NCBI GenBank assembly: GCA_903898215.1
Contig: CAIUEQ010000363.1
Span: 1-7,934 of the forward strand
Source of the DNA: an uncultured Bacteroidota bacterium
Lineage (GTDB): Bacteria; Bacteroidota; Bacteroidia; UKL13-3
Length of the DNA: 7,934 nucleotides
Reading direction: 5' to 3'
Positions 1 through 6,315 of this stretch are shown here, piece by piece. Made by a program: the position numbers and the translations under genes. Positions within the stretch are counted from its first letter, which is position 1. The number at the start of each line of letters is the position of its first letter. The notes under the pieces are model-generated. The model was not told where the DNA came from. It ran no database searches and saw nothing but the letters and a program-made list of their open reading frames with translations.

Positions 1-2
1 AT

Positions 3-950
3 ATTGAAAATAAGAATATCGATGTTAACGAAACAGCAGTTTTAATTTTAGATGAGTTTGATAAATCATTGGAAGCAGGCTTTCAGGATGAGATGTCGTT
101 TATCATTAAGAATCTTAAAAATGTACAAAAAAAGGTGCTGACATCAGCAACATATTTAAAAGAAATCCCTGCTTTTGTAAAATTAAAGGATGACATTCAG
201 TTAAATTTTATTCCCAGAAATCAACAATCTCTTCCATCTTTAAAATTAAAATCAGTAAAGGTTACCGGAGATGATAAACTGGAAGCATTGATGTTGTTAA
301 TTGGAAAAATCGGCAACAAATCAACATTTGTTTTTTGCAACCATCGCGATGCTGTGAACAGAATCAGTGAGCAACTTTCAATTTACAATGTCGACCACGG
401 ATTTTATCACGGAGGTTTAGAGCAAATCGACAGAGAAAAAACATTGATCAAATTCAGAAACGGAAGCATCAATTTACTCATCACTACCGACCTCGCTTCA
501 AGAGGTTTGGATATCCCAGAAATTGAAGCCATCATTCATTATCAATTGCCCGCAACATTAGATTCGATGACTCATCGCAACGGACGAACTGCAAGAATGA
601 ATGCAACAGGAACTGCTTATTTTTTATTAGATGAAGGGGATTTTTTACCTCACTTTTTAAAGTCGACACCGGAAGCGGAAACATTACCTTCTAAATTTAT
701 TTCTCCAAAACCATGCGAATGGAAAACACTTTATATCGCTGCAGGAAAAAAGGATAAGATAAATAAAATGGATATTGTGGGAATGCTTCTTCAAAAAGGA
801 AAACTTCAAAAAGATGAATTAGGGAAAATTGAAGTGCTCGACTATTCGTCTTATGCTGCAATAAAAAGTGATAAAATCGAAGAAACATTAAAGCTTATCA
901 AAGAAGAGAAAATCAAAAACAGAAAAATCAAAATGCAGATTGCCTCTTAA
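3..950 (+). CDS. DEAD-box ATP-dependent RNA helicase with DbpA-type RNA-binding domain (5' partial)
   Basis: This is an ATP-dependent RNA helicase that remodels structured RNA, and it is probably cytoplasmic. The reading frame is open from base 3 and runs off the left edge, so about 140 N-terminal residues (Q motif, Walker A) are missing if it has the usual DbpA length. TTG codon 69 is internal, not the start. The visible 315 residues show motif II as DEFD (17-20), motif III SAT (48-50), then the second RecA lobe with motif V TTDLASRGLDIP (161-172) and motif VI HRNGRTAR (191-198; the family usually has HRIGRTGR). Residues about 236-313 match the DbpA/CsdA C-terminal RNA-binding fold (TLYIAAGKKDKINKMDIVG, then LGKIEVLDYSS and a basic tail). 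In E. coli DbpA this domain targets helix 92 of 23S rRNA, so a role in large-subunit ribosome assembly is inferred here. Helicase identity is very secure; strict DbpA orthology is less so. Confidence 0.95.
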   Translation: MENKNIDVNETAVLILDEFDKSLEAGFQDEMSFIIKNLKNVQKKVLTSATYLKEIPAFVKLKDDIQLNFIPRNQQSLPSLKLKSVKVTGDDKLEALMLLIGKIGNKSTFVFCNHRDAVNRISEQLSIYNVDHGFYHGGLEQIDREKTLIKFRNGSINLLITTDLASRGLDIPEIEAIIHYQLPATLDSMTHRNGRTARMNATGTAYFLLDEGDFLPHFLKSTPEAETLPSKFISPKPCEWKTLYIAAGKKDKINKMDIVGMLLQKGKLQKDELGKIEVLDYSSYAAIKSDKIEETLKLIKEEKIKNRKIKMQIAS

Positions 951-990
951 AACGGTCAGACGCATGACGCGTCAGAACGTTTTTTTATTT
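949..990 (+). terminator. Rho-independent terminator of the helicase gene
   Basis: An imperfect hairpin starts at the helicase stop codon. Outer arm AAAACG (949-954) pairs with CGTTTT (978-983), and inner arm GACGC (959-963) pairs with GCGTC (969-973) around a 5-nt loop. A TC/GA pair lies between them, flanked by two mismatches. Seven T residues (980-986) follow, partly overlapping the outer arm. GC-rich pairing in an AT-rich intergenic region plus a T-run is the classic intrinsic terminator layout. It indicates that the helicase transcript ends before the next gene. Confidence 0.75.
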
Positions 991-1074
991 AATTAGTATT
1001 GAATTATTAATTAGTAGCATCAAGCTTCAAACAATGGCTTCCAGCACAAGCATTCATCTTCCTGAAATATCAAT

Positions 1075-1082
1075 TATATTCG
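1075..1082 (+). promoter_or_regulatory. Weak -7-like box upstream of the LtaS-like gene
   Basis: TATATTCG matches seven of eight positions of the Bacteroidota -7 consensus TAnnTTTG. No TTG lies at a suitable -33 distance, and the box is only 18 nt upstream of the ATG at 1101, which would leave a very short leader. This is the only promoter-like match I see in the 150-bp gap, so it is recorded as a weak candidate. A promoter of some kind is expected because a terminator separates this gene from the helicase. Confidence 0.2.
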
Positions 1083-1100
1083 CAGCCCTAATCATATTTA

Positions 1101-2996
1101 ATGAATCGAATAAAAGAAATCCTTAAACAAAATGAACCACTTAATTTCCTGTGGTTTTTTGTGAAGCATTATATTTTTTGGTTTCTGTTTTTTGCGCTTA
1201 ACCGTTTTATTTTTATCATCTATAATCATAATCAGTGGGAAGGAAATTCATTATCCGAAGTTTTTTATAGCTTTATTTCGGCAATCCATCTCGACCTTTC
1301 GATGACGAGTTATTTTGTTACCATCACTTTTATTTTATTTTTTCTCTATTCAATTTTCAGGTATCAAATTTTAATTCATATCAATTATTGGATACAATAT
1401 TTCTTTATCATCATTGCCATTATTGCTTACAGTGCCGAAATTCCGATCTACGAAGAGTGGCATACAAAACTCAGCAAGAAAGCAATTTTGTATATGCAAC
1501 ATCCAACAGAAGTAATTAATTCGGCAACCAACAAAGAACTTTTTGGAAGCTTATTTCTGATTGTCGCATTTTCAATTTTCTCAATATGGGCATACAAAAA
1601 TTGGGTTGTTCAAAAACTTCCTCTTAAAAAATCGTATTGGTATATTCCTGTTATCGGAATTATTATTATTCCATTTTTGCTGGTGGTTGGAATACGTGGC
1701 GGATTGCAACAAATTCCTATTCAGCAAAGCGAAGCATATTACAGTAAGTCAAATTTTTTAAACCTAGCTTCGGTAAATTCTGTATGGAATCTTAGCTCGA
1801 GTTTTATAGAAAACCGTTTTGAAAATGGGACAAATCCTTATAAACTTTATAGCGATTCAACGGCAGATGCAATTGTAAAAGATTTGTTCAGTGCTAAAAA
1901 TGATTCGTTCCCGGAAGTGCTCACAACAAAAAATCCAAATGTTGTTTTAGTGATATTAGAAAGTTGGTCGGCCGACCTTTTAAAATCATTAGGAGGTTTT
2001 GACAGTGTTGCTCCTAACATGGAAAACTTGATCAGCAGCGGAATTGAATTCACCAATTTTTATTCGTCAGGAACTTTATCAGACCAAGGTCATTGTTCGT
2101 TGCTGAGTGCCTTTCCATCTCAACCCTGTGTGGTAATTATGCGTCAGCCTGATAAATTTCAGAAGCTTCCATCTATCGTTTCACATTTTAAAAAGCGCGG
2201 TTATTATGCTGCCTATTATTTTGGCGGACAATTAGAATACGGAAATATTAAAGGCTATATTTATTACAATCAATACGACCATGTGATTGAAGGAAAAGAT
2301 TTTGATAAAAATTTGCCAATGGGAAAACTTGGTTACCATGATGAGTTTTTATTCGACAGGGTTTTAAAAGAAGCGAATACTTTTAAGCAACCTTTTTTCG
2401 CTACAGCTTTTACCATGAGCAGCCACTCACCTTATGATTATCCGGGTGAAACAAAATATTTTAGCTGGGGTGGTGATGAAAACATGTATGTGAATGGCGC
2501 ACATTATTCAGATCAATGTATCGGTGATTTTATGCGTAAAGCTAAAACGCAACCTTGGTATAAGAACACACTGTTTGTTTTCTGTTCCGACCACAGTCAT
2601 AATAGTCCTAAGCATAATGATTCTTACAATCCTCGAAGCCGGCAAATTGTTGGATTTCTTTATGGAGATGTAATCAAACCTGAATACCGTGGAATGAAAA
2701 TATCAAAAATGGGAAACCATAATGATATTGCTAACACCTTATTAAATCAGCTTGGAGGAGATGTTACACCATTTGTGTGGAGCAAAAATTTATTGAATCC
2801 TACAACAAAAGACTTTGGCTATTCGGCAGATGAACATATGATATTCTTTTTCAATACAAGGAATGCTTATGCTTATCGTTATTCTGATAATTTATTTCTG
2901 CATAAAGATTTTCAATCACCACAAGACTCTGCTCAACTCTTTAAATATGGAAGTGCTTACCTCCAGGTTTTGTATCAGCAGTATTTAAATTATTGA
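1101..2996 (+). CDS. LTA synthase family (sulfatase-like) membrane phosphotransferase
   Basis: Predicted inner-membrane enzyme with an extracytoplasmic catalytic head, 631 residues against 649 for S. aureus LtaS. Five hydrophobic segments (about 16-40, 68-86, 91-112, 150-168, 181-198) precede the alkaline-phosphatase-superfamily domain. The LtaS metal and catalytic residues can be placed: E287 in VILESWS, nucleophile T325 in SSGTLSDQG, H442 in SSHSPY, and D497-H498 in FCSDHSH. Their spacing resembles LtaS E255, T300, H416 and D475/H476. LtaS polymerises glycerol phosphate from phosphatidylglycerol. Gram-negative Bacteroidota are not known to make lipoteichoic acid, so the real substrate is unknown; a phosphoglycerol or phosphoethanolamine modification of glycan or lipid is an inference, and sulfatase activity is not excluded. 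The ATG at 1101 is the first start after an in-frame TAA at 1089, and no Shine-Dalgarno sequence is visible. It is separated from the helicase by a terminator and converges with the next gene. Confidence 0.9.
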   Translation: MNRIKEILKQNEPLNFLWFFVKHYIFWFLFFALNRFIFIIYNHNQWEGNSLSEVFYSFISAIHLDLSMTSYFVTITFILFFLYSIFRYQILIHINYWIQYFFIIIAIIAYSAEIPIYEEWHTKLSKKAILYMQHPTEVINSATNKELFGSLFLIVAFSIFSIWAYKNWVVQKLPLKKSYWYIPVIGIIIIPFLLVVGIRGGLQQIPIQQSEAYYSKSNFLNLASVNSVWNLSSSFIENRFENGTNPYKLYSDSTADAIVKDLFSAKNDSFPEVLTTKNPNVVLVILESWSADLLKSLGGFDSVAPNMENLISSGIEFTNFYSSGTLSDQGHCSLLSAFPSQPCVVIMRQPDKFQKLPSIVSHFKKRGYYAAYYFGGQLEYGNIKGYIYYNQYDHVIEGKDFDKNLPMGKLGYHDEFLFDRVLKEANTFKQPFFATAFTMSSHSPYDYPGETKYFSWGGDENMYVNGAHYSDQCIGDFMRKAKTQPWYKNTLFVFCSDHSHNSPKHNDSYNPRSRQIVGFLYGDVIKPEYRGMKISKMGNHNDIANTLLNQLGGDVTPFVWSKNLLNPTTKDFGYSADEHMIFFFNTRNAYAYRYSDNLFLHKDFQSPQDSAQLFKYGSAYLQVLYQQYLNY

Positions 2997-3012
2997 TGAA
3001 ATAGAATGGCTG

Positions 3013-6000
3013 TTATTTTAAAACAGTAATTGTTCCTGAGGTAACGTGGAATTTATAATTAACATCTACGGTAGAAATTTTATAATACACCACTTCATTT
3101 GATGTCCATCCATTTCCATCCGGCAATTGCCCGTCCCAGCCTTTTTTCATATCATCAGATTCAAAAATAATATTCCCGCCTCGATCTAATATAGTTAAAA
3201 AATAATCTTTTACTCCTCTGCCAATTGGTTTGAAAACATCATTTAAACCATCATTATTTGGAGTAAAAGAATTTGGTACGAACAATTTAAATACATCATC
3301 TACCCTCACCCATTTATTCATAGTATCACGACATCCTGCAACGTTTCTAACTATTAAACTCACTAAGTAATTTCCGGTATCTTTAAATGTAATTGAAGGA
3401 TACATTGATGAAGAAGTAATTCCGCTAGTTCCAAAAGTCCAACTGTGTTTAAGCGTATCTGCCGAAAGACTAATAAAATTTATTGTTGGATTGATGATAT
3501 CAGTTTCAGATGTTGATGAGGTGAAATTTGCTGTAACCGCTTTCCTTAAAAATATAGAAACATTTTTTGAAATAGAATCGGCACAACCAATGGAAGAAAC
3601 AATCGATAATTTTACATTAAAGTTTCCACTGTTTTTGTATTCATGGGTCACAACACTATCGTTACTTATTGCTCCATCTTTAAAATCCCATTTAAAAGAT
3701 GAGCCTGCACTATATTTTGAATTACTCTTAAAATCAATTTGAGCAAACCCGCAATCTGAAAGTTGGCTGGCAATAAAATCAACTTTAGGAAAAGGTTGAG
3801 CAACAACTTTCATCGTATCGAAAGCAGATAATGAACAACCATCAGATATTTCAACAATCACTATCTTATCATTATTTGCCAACACCAATTTAAAAGAATC
3901 GGTTGAATTTATTCCGTCCCATTTGTATTTAAAATTACCTATCCCACCAGTTGAAGTTGCAGGTATTGTAATAGACCTTCCTGCACAAAGAACTGTATCC
4001 AAAGGCAATTTCACCACCAACGGTGCACGCACATCTACATTAACAAATGCACTATCAGATAGTGTTGTACAATTATCCGATAAGACAACTTTATAAGTAG
4101 TTTTTTTACGAGGAGAAATATTAAACAACGTATCACCAATTGCTCCGGTGCTCCATTTGTATTTATAGGTTGAAGCTTTTCCACCACTACCAATTGAAAC
4201 AATATTTAAAGTGTTTCCATAACAAATTAATGTATCACGAACTGCAACGGTAAGTGGTGCTCTTACTTTTACTGTTACCGAATCGGTTTCAGGAATAAGC
4301 AAGCAACGGTCATTTAACAATACGGTATATTTTGTTGTGGTATCAGGATTGATTTTGATAAAATTATTTAGTCCTATTCCGTTATCCCATAAAAAAGTAA
4401 CACCATCTGTATCGCCTTTTATTGGTTGTGCAAACAACACGATTGATTGTCCTTTGCAAATTGTACTATCACTTAATAACAAAATTTTTGGAGCTCTTCT
4501 AACCCTAATATTTACCTCATCACTATCCGACTTTGGCGTACATCCATCAGTTAAAATAACTTTAAATTTTCTTGAACTATCGGGAACAAAATTGATGAAA
4601 GGGAAATTTCCTATTCCATTATTCCAGGTGTATTTATAGTTTAGCGAATCTCCTCCGGATGCAATAGTGGAAAGTTTTAAAGTATCACCAAAACACAAGG
4701 TTGTATCACTGATGGTAGTAATAAACAATGGCCTTCTGACAACAACATTAATATTTGCCGTATCAGGAATATACGTACAATTATCTTTCAACAATAAATG
4801 CAAAACGGTATCTTGAATTGGATAAAACATTTTCTCATTTCCTATTGTTGATCCCCAATCAATATATCTCAACGAATCAATACCACCTGTAGTAATTGGT
4901 TTAACATCGATGCTGGATCCAAAACAAATGGTGGTATCTTTAAACGTATTAAATCTTAAAGGAGGAGAAACATAAATATTTACCGAATGCGTATCAGGTA
5001 CTGAGCAATAATCTGTAACTATTAATTGATAATTTTCGGAAGCAGTGGGATGAGTGATAAAATTAAAGTTGGTAGTAATCTCGTTATCATTTATCCAATA
5101 GAAATGATAGTTGCTAGGCTTACCTCCCGTTGCCGAAGCTCTTAATAAAACTGGTCGCCCGTTACAAACTGTTGTATCCGAATTTAATAAAGAGGAAGTC
5201 ATTCCTGGAATAACATTTACATGCACCGTTTCATTTACAATATCACCATTACATTTGGTAAGTGATGCGGTATAAACTGAAGCGGAATCAGGCGTTACAG
5301 TAATCTTTTTCCCATGCCATGTTTTTAATAGTGGCGAGTTTTTATCACTTTGAAACCATAAAATATTTCCGGTATCAATATCAGGAATAAATTTGGTTGA
5401 CTCAAAAGTTGTTGTCCATAATGTAGCATTTCTGCCTGGAGCAACAAATGCAAGATCTCCTGCCATATTATGAATTCCCTGAGTTGCATACAAACCTGTT
5501 GTTGAATTACAACTTGCGTTTGAAGGTTTGTAAACGATATTATCCTGAATTTGATTTGAAGTTTCTAATAATTCAATTTGAAAAGTTCCTGTTAAATTAT
5601 TGCAGGCAAACATTGGAACTGAAACCCATGAAACAATTAATTTTCTGTTTGGAGTAGTTCCGCTCACACCATAAAAAATTTGTCCGCCTTTTGTTGGATC
5701 CCAATCTTCCCATGGCCCAAGGATGGCATTTTTAGGAACCTCCGTATTTGTTGAAGGAATATGTATCACATTCCATGAAATTCCATTTGCAGTTCCAAAA
5801 CTTATCCATCCATTTGAGCTCACATAAAACTGAGTATAGTTGGCACATAAAAACGAAAAAGTAAATCCAATATTAAACGGACCTCTCACTTCATCATCAT
5901 TCATATTTGAAATTGTAACCGGACTAGCTGCCGAATCCCAAGTGTAGGGTGTTGATTGAAAAGTATAGTGTGAAGTATTTATTGCGCCTGATATATAAGC

Positions 6001-6129
6001 ATTTAATTCAATAGATGACCCTAGGCAAATAACCGTATCGGGTGTTAGCGTTAGCTGTGCTCTAACATTCTTAAATGAAAAAAGACTAATAAATAAAAGA
6101 CAAAATATAAGTCTATGCGTTCTCTGCAT
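3013..6129 (-). CDS. T9SS type B sorting domain protein with Ig-like repeats and PKD domains (surface adhesin-like)
   Basis: Predicted secreted or cell-surface protein of 1038 residues. Residues 1-24 are a Sec signal peptide with a hydrophobic core LIFCLLFISLF and likely cleavage after VRA before Q25. An Ig-like domain begins at DTVICLG (31-37) but is interrupted by a roughly 215-residue beta-rich insertion (about 50-265) before its second half ends at C293. Six Ig-like repeats follow (about 310-778), then two PKD-like domains (782-859 with FKWDFKDG and HEYKNSGNF; 864-943 with HSWTFG and FKDTGNY). The C-terminal domain (948-1038) has the hallmark VPNSFTPNNDGLNDVFKP start and is the gliding-motility-associated type B T9SS sorting signal (CHU_C type). 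Such proteins cross the outer membrane through T9SS, and many serve adhesion or gliding, but the ligand here is unknown and no enzyme domain is visible. No PorP/SprF-like partner gene lies next to it. The start ATG directly precedes the signal peptide; no Shine-Dalgarno sequence is seen. Confidence 0.93.
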   Translation of the reverse strand: MQRTHRLIFCLLFISLFSFKNVRAQLTLTPDTVICLGSSIELNAYISGAINTSHYTFQSTPYTWDSAASPVTISNMNDDEVRGPFNIGFTFSFLCANYTQFYVSSNGWISFGTANGISWNVIHIPSTNTEVPKNAILGPWEDWDPTKGGQIFYGVSGTTPNRKLIVSWVSVPMFACNNLTGTFQIELLETSNQIQDNIVYKPSNASCNSTTGLYATQGIHNMAGDLAFVAPGRNATLWTTTFESTKFIPDIDTGNILWFQSDKNSPLLKTWHGKKITVTPDSASVYTASLTKCNGDIVNETVHVNVIPGMTSSLLNSDTTVCNGRPVLLRASATGGKPSNYHFYWINDNEITTNFNFITHPTASENYQLIVTDYCSVPDTHSVNIYVSPPLRFNTFKDTTICFGSSIDVKPITTGGIDSLRYIDWGSTIGNEKMFYPIQDTVLHLLLKDNCTYIPDTANINVVVRRPLFITTISDTTLCFGDTLKLSTIASGGDSLNYKYTWNNGIGNFPFINFVPDSSRKFKVILTDGCTPKSDSDEVNIRVRRAPKILLLSDSTICKGQSIVLFAQPIKGDTDGVTFLWDNGIGLNNFIKINPDTTTKYTVLLNDRCLLIPETDSVTVKVRAPLTVAVRDTLICYGNTLNIVSIGSGGKASTYKYKWSTGAIGDTLFNISPRKKTTYKVVLSDNCTTLSDSAFVNVDVRAPLVVKLPLDTVLCAGRSITIPATSTGGIGNFKYKWDGINSTDSFKLVLANNDKIVIVEISDGCSLSAFDTMKVVAQPFPKVDFIASQLSDCGFAQIDFKSNSKYSAGSSFKWDFKDGAISNDSVVTHEYKNSGNFNVKLSIVSSIGCADSISKNVSIFLRKAVTANFTSSTSETDIINPTINFISLSADTLKHSWTFGTSGITSSSMYPSITFKDTGNYLVSLIVRNVAGCRDTMNKWVRVDDVFKLFVPNSFTPNNDGLNDVFKPIGRGVKDYFLTILDRGGNIIFESDDMKKGWDGQLPDGNGWTSNEVVYYKISTVDVNYKFHVTSGTITVLK
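3016..3288 (-). other. T9SS type B C-terminal sorting domain (coding segment)
   Basis: Residues 948-1038 of the surface protein carry FVPNSFTPNNDGLND, a middle segment with LDRGGNIIFES and GWDGQLPDG, and the terminal beta-strand pattern YYKIST, YKFHVT, SGTITVLK. This order is typical of the type B sorting domain recognised by the type IX secretion machinery. It is the strongest phylum marker in the window. Confidence 0.9.
3796..5202 (-). repeat. Region encoding six tandem ~79-residue Ig-like repeats
   Basis: Within the T9SS cargo, the motif D(T/S)xxCxG recurs at residues 318, 398, 475, 554, 632 and 711, spacings of 80, 77, 79, 78 and 79. Each unit has a central W or equivalent followed by a hydrophobic strand, and a second cysteine in a (T/S/K/N)D-x-C context at 375, 451, 530, 609, 687 and 765. 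That is 49-53 residues after the first cysteine, consistent with one disulfide per domain. The repeats are clearly related in protein sequence but diverged in DNA, so they are old duplications, not a recent expansion. Confidence 0.85.
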
Positions 6130-6219
6130 TTATCTGCGCGTATAAAAATTGGAAATCGAATGTAATAAAAATCCTCTTATCAACAACCAATTCGGCACAT
6201 TAAAAAAAAATGTTGTTTT

Positions 6220-6227
6220 CAAACTAT
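6220..6227 (-). promoter_or_regulatory. Possible -7 element for the T9SS surface-protein gene
   Basis: Read on the minus strand, this stretch is ATAGTTTG, which has TA and TTTG but one spacer base fewer than the Bacteroidota TAnnTTTG consensus. No TTG is present at the expected -33 distance. If used, it would give a leader of roughly 85 nt before the ATG at 6129. Support comes mainly from its sequence symmetry with the better plus-strand box. Confidence 0.25.
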
Positions 6228-6245
6228 TCGAAAATTACTTTCCAT

Positions 6246-6271
6246 TTGTATATCACATGTGTTTACATTTG
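6246..6271 (+). promoter_or_regulatory. Bacteroidota-type promoter for the beta-CASP nuclease gene
   Basis: TACATTTG (6264-6271) is an exact match to the Bacteroidota primary sigma factor -7 consensus TAnnTTTG. A TTG at 6246-6248 may serve as the -33 box, although the 15-nt gap is shorter than the usual 17-23 nt. Transcription would begin near 6278, giving a leader of about 38 nt to the ATG at 6316. The perfect 8-bp palindrome CACATGTG (6254-6261) sits between the two boxes and could be an operator, which is speculative. Confidence 0.5.
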
Positions 6272-6315
6272 AAAAACAACAGTTGAATATTTTAATCGTA
6301 TAAATTCTTTTTTTC

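Larger units (their letters stand above)
6211..6281. repeat. Imperfect inverted repeat in the divergent promoter region
   Basis: Left arm TGTTGTTTTCAAA (6211-6223) is the reverse complement of right arm TTTGAAAAACAACA (6268-6281) apart from one extra A, with a 44-nt spacer. The arms lie between the divergently transcribed surface-protein and beta-CASP nuclease genes. The right arm begins with the TTTG of the plus-strand -7 box, and the left arm contains the mirror-image TTTG reading toward the surface protein. It may reflect paired promoters or a regulator site; AT-rich chance similarity cannot be excluded. Confidence 0.4.

Noticed and set aside
69..950. Helicase gene starting at the TTG at position 69
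   Set aside because: The frame is open upstream to base 3 and contains the essential motif II (DEFD, bases 51-62), so the true start is outside the window.
1034..1126. 30-codon frame starting MASSTSIHLPEISIIFAALI that overlaps the start of the LtaS-like gene by 26 bp
   Set aside because: It could be imagined as a leader peptide, but there is no ribosome site and no clear codon pattern, and such a short frame is expected by chance.
3010..3026. Small inverted repeat CTGTT/AACAG between the convergent genes as a shared terminator
   Set aside because: The stem is only five AT-rich pairs, it overlaps the stop codon and last codons of the surface-protein gene, and no T-run follows on either strand.
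4337..4639. 100-codon plus-strand frame inside the surface-protein gene
   Set aside because: It is antisense to a clear domain-rich coding region and has no recognisable features; other antisense frames at 3491-3742 and 5448-5657 were rejected for the same reason.
6277..6285. CAACAGTTG short inverted repeat in the nuclease leader as a regulatory hairpin
   Set aside because: Four-base arms with a one-base centre cannot form a stable RNA hairpin; as a DNA site it is indistinguishable from chance.
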